This document shows positions 38,915-47,738 of a stretch of DNA of 64,000 nucleotides, in pieces (position 1 is the stretch's first letter; the number at the start of each line of letters is the position of its first letter). Origin of the DNA: Cupriavidus sp. (GTDB lineage Bacteria > Pseudomonadota > Gammaproteobacteria > Burkholderiales > Burkholderiaceae); the NCBI GenBank assembly GCA_031180665.1, contig JAPSLP010000007.1, positions 1-64,000 of the forward strand, given 5' to 3'. The notes beneath the pieces are model-generated. The model was given only the letters and a program-made list of their open reading frames with translations, was not told the DNA's origin and ran no database searches. The position numbers and the translations under genes were made by a program.

Positions 38915-40261
38915 ATGACCAGCGCACTGCACGATCCCATGACGGGCCAGGTGCTCGCCGACACCGATATCGTCGAGCGGGTCGCCGAAGCGGCCGAACG
39001 CCTGCCGGCCATCGAAGATCCGGCATTCGCCGCAGTGGTGGACCGGTTTGCCGACTGCCGCGTGGTATTGCTCGGCGAATCGACGCACGGCACCGCGCAG
39101 TTCTACGATGCCCGCGCGGCCTTCACGCGACGGCTGATCGAGCGGCACGGCTTTCGCCTCGTCGCGGTGGAGGCCGACTGGCCGGATGCCGCCGCGATCG
39201 ACCGCTATGTCCGGCAACTGCCCGCGGCCGAACATCAGGAACCGCCGTTCCGGCGCTTTCCCACCTGGATGTGGCGCAATACGTCGGTGGAGGCGCTGGT
39301 CGAATGGATGCGCGGCTACAACGCGCAACGCGCGCCGGACCAGCGCGCGGGCTTCTTCGGCCTGGACATCTACAGCCTGGGCAGCTCGATCGCGACCGTG
39401 GTCAGCTATCTGAACCGTGTCGATCCCGAGGGCGCGCGGGAGGCGCGCGAACGCTACGGCTGCCTGCTGCCGTGGCGCGAAGATCCGTCGCGCTACGGCC
39501 GCGCGGTGCTGAGCGGGCGGACGCGCGACTGCGAGGATGAAGTCATCGCCCAGTTGCAGGCACTGCTGGAAAAGCAGCTGGACTACGCCATGCGCGGGCG
39601 CGAGCCTTTCTTCGACGCCGCGCAGAATGCGCACTTGGTGGCCTCGGCCGAGCAGTACTACCGGCTGATGTACTACGGCGGCCCGGAAAGCTGGAACCTG
39701 CGCGACACCCATATGTTCGACACGCTGGCGCGGCTGCTGGACACCTATGCGCCCGGCGCCAAGGCGGTGGTGTGGGCGCACAACTCGCATATCGGCGATG
39801 CCGACGCGACCGCGATGGGCCGCGACCATGGCGAAACCAATATCGGCCGGCTGTGCCGCGCCCGCTTCGGCAAGGACGCGGCGCTGATCGGCTTTTCCAC
39901 CTCGCGCGGCACCGTCGCCGCGGCATCCGACTGGGACGGGCCGATGCAGGTGATGGACATCGTCCCCGCGCGCGCCGACAGCTACGAGGCGCTGTTCCAG
40001 CGCACCGGCATCGACCGCTGCTTCGTCGACCTGCGCGAAGGCATGCACGAGCAGGCACGCGCGCTGCTGACGGTGCCGCGCCAGGAACGCTTCATCGGCG
40101 TGGTGTACCGGCCCGATACCGAGTTCGCCAGCCACTATGCGTTCGCCTGCCTGCCGCAGCAGTTCGATGCACTGGCATGGTTCGACCGCACCGACGCCGT
40201 GAAGGCGCTGCCCACCGCGGCGCGCAGCGGCATGCCGGAGACGTATCCGTTCGGCCTGTAG
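38915..40261 (+). CDS. erythromycin esterase family protein
   Basis: A 448-residue EreA/ChaN-like protein with the conserved start of the active site LLGESTHGTAQFYDARAAF, the EADWPDA region and VVWAHNSHIGDA near the C-terminal half. Plasmid EreA hydrolyses macrolide lactones, but chromosomal homologues next to pcm are more likely general housekeeping or succinoglycan-type hydrolases. The ATG at 38915 follows CGGAGGA. Resistance should not be inferred from this alone. Confidence 0.87.
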   Translation: MTSALHDPMTGQVLADTDIVERVAEAAERLPAIEDPAFAAVVDRFADCRVVLLGESTHGTAQFYDARAAFTRRLIERHGFRLVAVEADWPDAAAIDRYVRQLPAAEHQEPPFRRFPTWMWRNTSVEALVEWMRGYNAQRAPDQRAGFFGLDIYSLGSSIATVVSYLNRVDPEGAREARERYGCLLPWREDPSRYGRAVLSGRTRDCEDEVIAQLQALLEKQLDYAMRGREPFFDAAQNAHLVASAEQYYRLMYYGGPESWNLRDTHMFDTLARLLDTYAPGAKAVVWAHNSHIGDADATAMGRDHGETNIGRLCRARFGKDAALIGFSTSRGTVAAASDWDGPMQVMDIVPARADSYEALFQRTGIDRCFVDLREGMHEQARALLTVPRQERFIGVVYRPDTEFASHYAFACLPQQFDALAWFDRTDAVKALPTAARSGMPETYPFGL

Positions 40262-40370
40262 CGACGAGGGGGCAACACCGGCGTCGGATGCAAGGCGGGG
40301 CTTAGAATGCGGCACGGGCCACGCCATGCATGGCATGGTCCGAACCGACCGACCCGCCAGAGAGAACCCG

Positions 40371-41303
40371 GTGCGCTACGAATTGACGGACCTTCGGCTG
40401 TTCCAGGCCATCGCCGAATCGCAAAGCCTGTCCGGCGGCGCGGCCGCCATCCATATCACCGCATCGGCGGCCAGCTATCGGCTCAAGAACCTCGAGCTGG
40501 CGCTGGGCACGCCGTTGTTCGTGCGCGCCGCGCGAGGCATGGAGCTGACCGCGGCCGGCACCGCGCTGCTCGGCCACGTGCGCGAGCTGCTGCGCGGCCT
40601 GGAGCGGATGCATGGCGAGCTGGGGCGGTTTTCCGCGGGATTGAAGGGCAATATCCGCCTGATCGCCAACAGCAGTTCGCTGAACGGCTTCATCCTGCCG
40701 AGCGTCAGCCGCTTCCTGAACGCCCATTCCGAAGTCAATATCGACCTGGAGGAACGGGGCAGCCTTGAGATCGCCGCCGCCATCGCCGCGGGTGAGGCCG
40801 ACGTCGGCGTGCTGGCCGGCGAGGTCCAGACGCAGGGCGTGCGCTGGATGCCGTACGCGGTCGACGAGCTGATCCTGGCCGTGCCGGCCGATCACCCGCT
40901 GACGCGCGAGGCGCAGGCCCAGCCCGGCGGCGTGCGCTTCGGCGCGGCGCTGGAGCACGACTTCGTCTGCCCGGGCCGCGATACCAGCAATGTGGCCTTC
41001 CTGCGCGATACCGCGCACCGGCTGGGACGAACGCCGAACGTCCGCCTGCATGCGCCGACCTTCGATGCGGTGCTGGCGCTGGTCGAAGCCGGCGTGGGGC
41101 TGGCGCTGGTGCCGCGCAGCGTTGCCGCGGCCTCGCTGCGCGACGGCCGCGTGGTCGGGGTGCGGCTCGCGGAAGACTGGGCGCGGCGGCAGCTGAATCT
41201 GGTGCTGCCGGCCCCAGGCAAGCTGCCCGCCTTCGCCGAGGCCTTTGCCGAGTTCCTGCTGGGCGATCCGCACGTGGCCGCGACACGCGACGCGCTGCCG
41301 TGA
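40371..41303 (+). CDS. LysR-family transcriptional regulator
   Basis: A 310-residue LysR protein with an N-terminal HTH (DLRLFQAIAESQSLSGGAAAIHITASAASYRLKNLE) and a PBP-like effector domain. The GTG at 40371 gives the standard start MRYELTDLRLF; an ATG at 40326 would add 15 residues. It is followed on the same strand by a CoA-transferase, a Bug-type receptor and an enoyl-CoA hydratase, which it probably controls. Confidence 0.9.
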   Translation: MRYELTDLRLFQAIAESQSLSGGAAAIHITASAASYRLKNLELALGTPLFVRAARGMELTAAGTALLGHVRELLRGLERMHGELGRFSAGLKGNIRLIANSSSLNGFILPSVSRFLNAHSEVNIDLEERGSLEIAAAIAAGEADVGVLAGEVQTQGVRWMPYAVDELILAVPADHPLTREAQAQPGGVRFGAALEHDFVCPGRDTSNVAFLRDTAHRLGRTPNVRLHAPTFDAVLALVEAGVGLALVPRSVAAASLRDGRVVGVRLAEDWARRQLNLVLPAPGKLPAFAEAFAEFLLGDPHVAATRDALP

Positions 41304-41417
41304 CCGGACCCGGCCGTACCGTTGAATTGCCGCGAACGGTGGCTTGAAGACATTCGACTGGTTGGCCGAGAGGCGCGTAAATATACTGCTCCGCGATCGA
41401 ATCGACGCGGAGACCCC

Positions 41418-42569
41418 ATGCTGCACAAGGCCCTGTCCGGCATCAAGGTGCTGGACCTGTCCCGAATCCTTGCCGGGCCCTGGTGTACCCAGAATCTGGC
41501 CGACCTCGGTGCCGAGGTCACCAAGGTCGAACACCCGGAGCGCGGCGACGATACGCGCGGCTGGGGCCCGCCCTACCTGCAATCGCCCGATGGCGGCGAG
41601 CGGATGTCCGCCTACTTCGCCTGCTGCAATCGCGGCAAACGCTCGCTGGCGATCGACTTCACCACCACGGAGGGAAAGGCCGCGATCCTGGCGCTGGCCG
41701 ACGAGGCCGACGTGCTGGTCGAGAACTTCAAGGCAGGTACGCTGCGGCGCTACGGGCTGGACTATGCGAGCCTGCAGGCGCGCAACCCGCGGCTGATCTA
41801 CCTGTCGATCACCGGCTTCGGCCAGAGCGGCCCGATGGCCGACAAGCCCGGCTACGACTACGTGTTCCAGGGCATGGGCGGCCTGATGAGCTATACCGGC
41901 CAGCCCGACGGCGAGCCCGGCGAAGGACCGTTGCGAACCGGTGTCGCGGTGGTGGACCTGAGCACCGGCATGTATGCCACCTCGGCGGTGCTGGCCGCGC
42001 TGTTCCAGCGCCAGGCCGGCGGCGTGGGCCAGCATCTGGACATCGCGCTGCTCGATGTCGCGGTCGCACTCAATGCCAACCAGGGCGCCAACTATCTGTT
42101 CTCCGGGCGCAATCCGCCGCGCAGCGGCAATGCGCATCCCAACTGCGCGCCCTACGAGGTGTTCCGCTGCGCCGACGGCCATCTGATCCTGGCGATCGGC
42201 AATGATGCGCAGTTCGCCCGCTTCTGCGAGGTGGCCGGCCTGCCCGAGCTGCCGTCGGATCCGTGCTATCGCACCAACAGCGCGCGCATCGCCAACCTGC
42301 CGGCATTGCGAGCGGTGCTGGCGCAGGTATTCGCCACGCGTTCCCGCCAGCAGTGGACCGATGCCTTCGATGCGACCGGCGTGCCCTGGGGGCCGATCCA
42401 TTCGATCGAGGAGGTCTTCGCCCATCCGCAGGTCCGCCATCGCGGCCTGCTGCAACACGCCGAGCATCCGGCGCTCGGCCGCATTCCGATGGTGCGCAAT
42501 CCGATGCTGCCCGACGCGCCTGCCGCCGCGCTCGTCCCGCCGCCACTGCTCGGCGAGCACGGCGCCTGA
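41418..42569 (+). CDS. CaiB/BaiF-type CoA-transferase (class III)
   Basis: A 383-residue family-III CoA-transferase: LSGIKVLDLSRILAGPWCTQNLADLGAEVTKVEHPERGDDTR at the N-terminus (split across the DLSR and KVEHP motifs), then the catalytic Asp region DKPGYDYVFQGMGGLMSYTG and GVGQHLDIALLD. Such enzymes move CoA from one acyl-CoA to a carboxylate. The substrate is not evident. It sits between a LysR gene and a Bug-type receptor, suggesting import and activation of an organic acid. Confidence 0.92.
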   Translation: MLHKALSGIKVLDLSRILAGPWCTQNLADLGAEVTKVEHPERGDDTRGWGPPYLQSPDGGERMSAYFACCNRGKRSLAIDFTTTEGKAAILALADEADVLVENFKAGTLRRYGLDYASLQARNPRLIYLSITGFGQSGPMADKPGYDYVFQGMGGLMSYTGQPDGEPGEGPLRTGVAVVDLSTGMYATSAVLAALFQRQAGGVGQHLDIALLDVAVALNANQGANYLFSGRNPPRSGNAHPNCAPYEVFRCADGHLILAIGNDAQFARFCEVAGLPELPSDPCYRTNSARIANLPALRAVLAQVFATRSRQQWTDAFDATGVPWGPIHSIEEVFAHPQVRHRGLLQHAEHPALGRIPMVRNPMLPDAPAAALVPPPLLGEHGA

Positions 42570-42652
42570 CGTTTTGCCATACGAACGCCGACGCCCCCCC
42601 TACGAACGCTCACGAACGCCCACGAATCACGAAGACCCACGAGGAGACAACC

Positions 42653-43669
42653 TTGAAACATCCGCATCGCGCCACCGTGCGCAAGTCCAGCCAGCTGATC
42701 GCCGCGGTGGTCGCCACTGCCGCCACTGCCGCCTTCGCCACCCTCGCAAACCCCGCGCATGCCGACAGCTATCCGAGCAAGCCGATCAAGCTGATCGTCC
42801 CGTACGCGGCCGGCGGCACCACCGACATCCTGGCCCGCATCGTCGGCACCAAGATGGGCGCCATCCTGGCGCAGCCGGTGGTGGTCGAAAACCGTCCGGG
42901 CGCCGGCGGCGCGGTGGGCAGCGCCTATGCGGCCAAGCAGCCGGCCGACGGCTACACACTGGTGATGGAGGTCGAGAGCTCGCACGCCGTCAATCCCAAC
43001 GTCTACGTGAAGACGCCGTACGATCCGGTCAAGGACTTCGCGCCGATCAGCAACCTGGCCGACGTGCCCAACGTGCTGGTGGTCAATCCATCGTTCCCGG
43101 CCACCGACGTGGCCTCGTTCGTCAAGCTGCTGAAGGCGAACCCCGGCAAATACTCGTTCGGCTCCTCCGGCAATGGGGGCCTGAGCCATATGAACGGCGA
43201 GCTGTTCATGAGCGAGACCGGCACGCGCATGCTGCACGTTCCCTACAAGGGCCTGGGACCGGCGCTGAACGACGCGGTGGCCGGGCAGATCCAGGTGGTG
43301 TTCGACAATATCCCGTCGTCATCTGGCCTGATCCAGGGCAAGCGCCTGAAGCCGCTGGCAGTGGCCGCCAAACAGCGGCTCAAGCTGCTGCCCGATGTGC
43401 CGACCTATGCGGAGGCCGGACTGCCGGCGATGAACAATCCGTCCTGGTTCGGCCTCGGCGCGCCCGCCGGCACGCCCGACGCGATCCTCGACAAGCTCAA
43501 CGATGCGGTGCGCCAGGCGCTGGCCGATCCCGAGGTCATTGCCGCCATCGAGAAGCAGGGCGCGATTCCGGCGTGGACCTCGCGCAAGGCCTTCTCCGAC
43601 CTGATCCGCCATCAAAACCAGCACTGGAAGCGCGTCGTCGACAAGATCCAGTTCGCCAAACTGCAGTGA
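42653..43669 (+). CDS. Bug/TctC-family periplasmic solute receptor
   Basis: A 338-residue extracytoplasmic receptor with a signal peptide cleaved near NPAHA-DSYPSKP. It has the Bug signatures PIKLIVPYAAGGTTDILARI and VVVENRPGAGGAVGSAYAAKQPADGYT. The TTG at 42653 is supported by GAGGAG 6 bp upstream. Bug proteins are hugely expanded in Burkholderiales and feed tripartite transporters or sense carboxylates. No TctA/TctB genes are adjacent. Confidence 0.92.
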   Translation: MKHPHRATVRKSSQLIAAVVATAATAAFATLANPAHADSYPSKPIKLIVPYAAGGTTDILARIVGTKMGAILAQPVVVENRPGAGGAVGSAYAAKQPADGYTLVMEVESSHAVNPNVYVKTPYDPVKDFAPISNLADVPNVLVVNPSFPATDVASFVKLLKANPGKYSFGSSGNGGLSHMNGELFMSETGTRMLHVPYKGLGPALNDAVAGQIQVVFDNIPSSSGLIQGKRLKPLAVAAKQRLKLLPDVPTYAEAGLPAMNNPSWFGLGAPAGTPDAILDKLNDAVRQALADPEVIAAIEKQGAIPAWTSRKAFSDLIRHQNQHWKRVVDKIQFAKLQ

Positions 43670-43676
43670 GGACATC

Positions 43677-44543
43677 ATGAGCGCCCCCGCCAATCCGCCG
43701 ACCGATCCGCCAACCAATCCGCCGACCAATCCGCCGACCAGCGCGTCGCCCAACCCCTCTGTCGACATGAACGCCGATCCGGGCCGCCACGCCGTCGTCG
43801 CCATCGACGAGCGCGGCATTGCCACCGTGACCATCAGCGGCGCCGGCTCGCTCAATATCCTGAGCACGCCGGTGATCGCCGCGCTGACCGACGCGGTACG
43901 CAAGCTCGCCGCCGATCCGCAGGTGCGCGTGCTGATCCTGCGGGGCACGGGCGACAAGGGCTTTATCGGCGGCGCGGACATCAAGGAGATGGTCGCCCTG
44001 ACGCGGGAGTCCGCCGAGCGTTTCATCGGCGGCCTGCGCGCGCTGTGCGACGCCGTGCGCCACTGCCCGGTGCCGGTGATCGCCCGCATGCCGGGCTGGT
44101 GCCTGGGCGGCGGCCTGGAACTGGCGCTGGCCTGCGATCTGCGGATCGCAGGCGAGAACGCCAACCTGGGCATGCCTGAGGTCAAGGTCGGCATTCCGTC
44201 GGTGATCCACGCCGCGCTGATGCCACGCCTGATCGGCAATGCCCGCACGGCATGGATGCTGCTGACCGGCGAGCTGTGCGACGCCGCGCAGGCGCTGTCG
44301 TGGGGCCTGGTCCATCGCGTGGTGCCGCTGGCCGAGCTCGATGCCGAAGTCGAGCGGCTCGCGCAACTGCTGGCCGGCTTCGGCCAGACGGTGGTGCGCC
44401 AGCAGAAGCGGCTGCTGCGCGAATGGGAAGATCAACCGGTCGATACGGCGATCGCCAACAGCGTCGCCGAATTCGGCAGCGCCTTCGATACCGGCGAGCC
44501 GCAGCGCTATATGGCGGAATTCGTCAATCGCAAGCGATCCTGA
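43677..44543 (+). CDS. enoyl-CoA hydratase/isomerase family protein
   Basis: A 288-residue crotonase with the oxyanion-hole motifs FIGGADIKEM and MPGWCLGGGLELALACDLRIAGENANLGMPEVKVG. The N-terminal ~30 residues are a Pro/Thr repeat (NPPT units) coded by four 12-bp tandem repeats, an unusual extension. It starts 8 bp after the Bug gene and ends before a strong terminator, closing the LysR-CaiB-Bug-hydratase unit. Confidence 0.9.
   Translation: MSAPANPPTDPPTNPPTNPPTSASPNPSVDMNADPGRHAVVAIDERGIATVTISGAGSLNILSTPVIAALTDAVRKLAADPQVRVLILRGTGDKGFIGGADIKEMVALTRESAERFIGGLRALCDAVRHCPVPVIARMPGWCLGGGLELALACDLRIAGENANLGMPEVKVGIPSVIHAALMPRLIGNARTAWMLLTGELCDAAQALSWGLVHRVVPLAELDAEVERLAQLLAGFGQTVVRQQKRLLREWEDQPVDTAIANSVAEFGSAFDTGEPQRYMAEFVNRKRS
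43692..43739. repeat. in-frame 12-bp repeats in the crotonase N-terminus
   Basis: AATCCGCCGACC occurs at 43692, 43716 and 43728, with a variant GATCCGCCAACC at 43704. The four units encode N/D-P-P-T and keep frame whatever the copy number. Confidence 0.9.
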
Positions 44544-44570
44544 TACGGAAATCGCCGCCAATTGTCCTGA

Positions 44571-44597
44571 AATGCCGGCCTGTCCGGCATTTTTTTC
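44571..44597 (+). terminator. Rho-independent terminator after the enoyl-CoA hydratase gene
   Basis: AATGCCGG (44571-44578) pairs with CCGGCATT (44584-44591) across a 5-base loop and is followed by a T-run. Confidence 0.88.
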
Positions 44598-44705
44598 ATT
44601 ACCGTTGTTTGCAATCCGGGATTCCGAAAAATCGTACAATTCGGCGCCTTTTATTCGTCGGGCACGCTTGATACGAATCAATAAAAATCCAGGGCAATTC
44701 CACTG

Positions 44706-45458
44706 ATGACCAAGGTTCTCTCGCTCACTCTGCTTTCCACCTGCGCCGCCGCGCTGATCGCCGGCTGCGCCGGCAGCAACGTCAATGGCCTGGTCGATGC
44801 CGGCGGCTCGCTGTTCAAGGCGGCCACGCTGTCGGACGCGGACGTCAAGACGCTGTCGGAGCAGGCCTGCGCCGAATCGGACAAGGAAAACAAGATCGCG
44901 CCGGCCAACAGCCCGTACACCAAGCGCCTGACCGCGATCATGGCCGGCCTGAAGGACAGCGGCGTGCCGGTCCAGGCCAAGGTCTACCTGACCAAGGACG
45001 TCAACGCCTGGGCGATGGCCAACGGCTGCGTGCGCGTCTACAGCGGCCTGATGGACATGATGAACAACGACGAGGTGCGCGGCGTGCTGGGCCATGAGAT
45101 CGGCCACGTGGCGCTGGGCCACAGCAAGAGCCAGATGCAGGTGGCCTATACCGCCGTCGCCGCGCGCGGCGCGCTGGCCGCCAGCGCCAACGGCACCGTG
45201 GCGGCGCTGTCGCAGTCCCAGCTGGGCGACCTGTCCGAGAAGCTGATCAACGCGCAGTTCTCGCAGGCGCAGGAAACCGCGGCCGACGATTACTCGTTCG
45301 ATCTGCTGACGAAGAACAAGGCCAACCGCCAGAGGTTGGTGACGGCCTTCGAGAAGCTCGCCAAGCTCGATGGCGGCAAGTCCGGCATGTTCGATTCGCA
45401 CCCGGGCTCGGCCGATCGCGCCAAACGCATGCAAAGCCGTCTGACCAAGGGCAGCTGA
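44706..45458 (+). CDS. M48-family metallopeptidase lipoprotein (LoiP/YggG-like)
   Basis: A 250-residue lipoprotein with lipobox LIAGC (Cys21) and the zinc motif HEIGH (130-134). The third ligand is probably Glu in the QAQETAADDYSFDLL region. LoiP-type proteases sit in the outer membrane facing the periplasm and degrade misfolded envelope proteins. The gene stands alone between two terminators. Confidence 0.9.
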   Translation: MTKVLSLTLLSTCAAALIAGCAGSNVNGLVDAGGSLFKAATLSDADVKTLSEQACAESDKENKIAPANSPYTKRLTAIMAGLKDSGVPVQAKVYLTKDVNAWAMANGCVRVYSGLMDMMNNDEVRGVLGHEIGHVALGHSKSQMQVAYTAVAARGALAASANGTVAALSQSQLGDLSEKLINAQFSQAQETAADDYSFDLLTKNKANRQRLVTAFEKLAKLDGGKSGMFDSHPGSADRAKRMQSRLTKGS

Positions 45459-45495
45459 GGCGCCGCGGGTCGTCGATAGACCTGAATCGCCGTTG

Positions 45496-45530
45496 GGGCG
45501 AAGCGCTTTGGCGCTTCGCCCTTTTCATTT
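45496..45530 (+). terminator. strong Rho-independent terminator after the M48 gene
   Basis: GGGCGAAGCGC (45496-45506) and GCGCTTCGCCC (45511-45521) make a perfect 11-bp stem with TTTG loop, followed by TTTTCATTT. Confidence 0.92.
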
Positions 45531-45740
45531 CTGATGTCTTCACGGACATGCACGGGCAGGGAATACGGGCTCTCACTGCGGCTTTTTTGCAACGTGATTT
45601 TCACCTTACTTATAGGTGTCATAAAAGCAAGCGATGATCGCCTTCGTTTGCGCCAGCAGGGGTTCACGGGTCGAACCCGCGCCATGCTGCCGGCGGCAGA
45701 CCTCTTCAGTCTTCCATCACCAGTCAAAAGAGAACACACC

Positions 45741-46799
45741 GTGAAGAAAGCCCTCCTCGCGCTGGCCGCGACCGCTGCCACCGCCGCCTCCGGCGCAGCG
45801 TCCGCACAAAGCAACGTCACGCTGTACGGCATTGTCGATGCCGGCATCGAAGTCATCAGCAACGCCCCGAGCGACGGCGGCGGCGACACCGCCGTGCGCA
45901 TGAACTCGGGCAACCTGTCCGGCTCGCGCTGGGGCCTGCGCGGCACCGAGGACCTGGGCGGCGGCCTGAAGGGCCTGTTCGTGCTGGAAAGCGGTTTCGA
46001 CATCGACACCGGCCGTTCGGCCCAGGGTGGCCGCCTGTTCGGCCGCGCCGCCTACGTCGGTCTGCAAAGCGGCTTCGGTACCGTCACGCTGGGTCGTCAA
46101 CAGAACGCGCTGTACGACCTGTTCGGTGCCTTCGACCCGATGGGCGTCGGTCCGCGCTACTCGCTGAACAGCGTCGACTCGGCCTTCAACGGCCGCGCCG
46201 ACAACAACATCAAGTACACCGGCAAGTTCGGTGGCCTGACCGCGACCGGCTTCTACAGCTTCGGCCGCGACAACAACGGCGAAGTCCCGGGCGAAGCCAA
46301 GGTCGCGCGCCAGTTCGGCGGTGGCCTGTCGTACGCAGCGGGCGGCTTCTCGGTCGGCACGGCGTATGACCAGTACCAGGGCGCCACCGTCGCGCTGCAG
46401 GACCGCGCGGCCAAGCGCCTGGCGGTCGGTACCGCCTATGAGTTCGGCGCCGCCAAGGTGTTCGCCGGCTATCGCTGGATGCGCGACGAGGGTCTGGGCA
46501 GCGCCACGGCGACCAGCACCCGCAGCAACCTGTACTGGGCCGGCGCTCGCTACAAGTTCACCCCGGCCTTCAGCCTGACCGGCGCGGCCTACTACGAAGA
46601 CACCAAGAACACCGGTGCCGATCCGTGGATGTTCGTGCTGTCCGCCGACTACTCGCTGTCCAAGCGCACCGACGTCTATATGAACGTTGGCTACGTGCGC
46701 AACAAGGACGGTTCGGACCTGGGCCTGAACGGCTCGGGTACCGCCCAGGCCGGCGAGAACCAGACCGGCGTGACGATCGGCATGCGCCACCGCTTCTGA
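45741..46799 (+). CDS. general porin (OmpC-type, Burkholderiales family)
   Basis: A 352-residue beta-barrel porin: signal peptide ending ASGAASA, mature start QSNVTLYGIVDAGIEV, the L3-type region with LGRQQNALYDLFGAFDPMG and a final aromatic residue (MRHRF) used by the Bam machinery. The GTG at 45741 is the start, with AAGAGA upstream. It forms trimeric channels for small solutes. It stands alone after a terminator; no regulator is adjacent. Confidence 0.94.
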   Translation: MKKALLALAATAATAASGAASAQSNVTLYGIVDAGIEVISNAPSDGGGDTAVRMNSGNLSGSRWGLRGTEDLGGGLKGLFVLESGFDIDTGRSAQGGRLFGRAAYVGLQSGFGTVTLGRQQNALYDLFGAFDPMGVGPRYSLNSVDSAFNGRADNNIKYTGKFGGLTATGFYSFGRDNNGEVPGEAKVARQFGGGLSYAAGGFSVGTAYDQYQGATVALQDRAAKRLAVGTAYEFGAAKVFAGYRWMRDEGLGSATATSTRSNLYWAGARYKFTPAFSLTGAAYYEDTKNTGADPWMFVLSADYSLSKRTDVYMNVGYVRNKDGSDLGLNGSGTAQAGENQTGVTIGMRHRF

Positions 46800-47101
46800 G
46801 CGAAGCCTCACAACGCCCGCCATGCGGGCATGCGGCGGCGCCAGACACGGCGCGCCGCCGCGCGAACGATCATATCGACCTTGTCTTCTTCATGGGCGCA
46901 AGGACGTTGGGCTGGTAGGAATACCGGCCCCTTTTTATTCGCGGCCTGTCAAACGCCTTACCGCGGCATGGCTTGAAGATTTTTGATGGTGTCGCACAAA
47001 GCCGCGCCGGCACGACGGCCGGCTTGCGCGCTAGCATCAGGGCTCCCGTTGTCCATCCGCAGTTTCCGGGCGGCTATCCCGCTGTCCCTGCGCATTGCCC
47101 C
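46800..47101. other. intergenic gap porin-fdxA with two GC hairpins
   Basis: GCCCGC (46815-46820)/GCGGGC (46824-46829) and an imperfect GC-rich hairpin (about 46832-46860) follow the porin stop and may end its transcript, though neither has a T-tract. I see no gene and no clear promoter in the rest. Confidence 0.45.
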
Positions 47102-47434
47102 ATGACGTTTGTCGTAACGGATGCCTGCATCCAGTGCCGCTATACCGATTGCGTCGAGGTGTGCCCGATGTCGTGTTTCCACGAAGGGCCGAATTTCCTC
47201 GTGATCGATCCCGACGAATGCATCGACTGCTCGATGTGCGTGCCCGAATGCCCGGTCGGCGCAATCTATTCCGAAGACGATCTACCCGAAGACCAGCGGC
47301 ATTTCGTTGCCCTCAACGCCGAATTGGCCCGCAAGCCGGAATGGAAACGGCTGATGCAGGCCAAAGGGCCATTACCCGAGCATCAGGCCTGGGCCAAGGT
47401 CCACGGCAAGCTCGACAAGCTGGTCCGCGATTGA
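47102..47434 (+). CDS. fdxA: 7Fe ferredoxin FdxA
   Basis: A 110-residue ferredoxin with cysteines C9, C12, C17 and C21-Pro followed by C40, C43, C46 and C50-Pro. This is the pattern of seven-iron ferredoxins that hold one [3Fe-4S] and one [4Fe-4S] cluster. The C-terminal tail (FVALNAELARKPEWKRL) is typical of the FdxA group. It is a cytoplasmic electron carrier; its partners here are unknown. Confidence 0.95.
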   Translation: MTFVVTDACIQCRYTDCVEVCPMSCFHEGPNFLVIDPDECIDCSMCVPECPVGAIYSEDDLPEDQRHFVALNAELARKPEWKRLMQAKGPLPEHQAWAKVHGKLDKLVRD

Positions 47435-47464
47435 CGGAGCGCGCTCGAGCGCAAGGGCAAAAAA

Positions 47465-47488
47465 AAGATGGGCCCGCGGGCCCATCTT
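47465..47488. terminator. bidirectional terminator between fdxA and the small lipoprotein gene
   Basis: AAGATGGGCCC (47465-47475) and GGGCCCATCTT (47478-47488) form a perfect 11-bp stem with a GC loop. A run of A residues on the left becomes the U-tract for the minus strand, so it best serves the small lipoprotein gene. Confidence 0.85.
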
Positions 47489-47528
47489 CACTGTGGCGGC
47501 TGGCGGGTCGCCAACCGGGTCGCCGCGA

Positions 47529-47702
47529 TCAGCAGCGGCCCTTCTTCGCCTGTCCCGGCGGGCAGTGGTACGGGCCGGGGCCCGGGTCGACCACGACGGC
47601 GCCCGGCGTGACCACCGCACCGTGCGGGGTATAAACGGCACAGCCACCGAGCAGCGTGCCGGCGCCGATCAGCAGCGCACAAATTGCCTTCATTGTCTTC
47701 AT
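47529..47702 (-). CDS. 57-residue lipoprotein, Cys-containing C-terminus
   Basis: Translated by hand on the minus strand, the frame from the ATG at 47702 gives MKTMKAICALLIGAGTLLGG and then the lipobox cysteine C21. The mature part is short and Val/Pro/Gly-rich, ending PYHCPPGQAKKGRC. An AGGA ribosome site precedes the ATG and a strong terminator follows the stop. The C-terminal pattern HCPPGQAKKGRC resembles small 'hypothetical lipoprotein' genes common in Burkholderiales; no function known. Confidence 0.75.
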   Translation of the reverse strand: MKTMKAICALLIGAGTLLGGCAVYTPHGAVVTPGAVVVDPGPGPYHCPPGQAKKGRC

Positions 47703-47738
47703 TGCGTTTTCCTGGCCTTTTGTTGGGGGTTCAGTGCA

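Noticed and set aside
38915..40261. Macrolide resistance from the erythromycin-esterase-like gene
   Set aside because: Chromosomal homologues beside pcm are common and not linked to resistance; sequence alone does not support it.
45655..45690. GGTTCACGGGTCGAACCC resembling a tRNA T-arm
   Set aside because: No acceptor stem, D-arm or anticodon arm can be folded around it.
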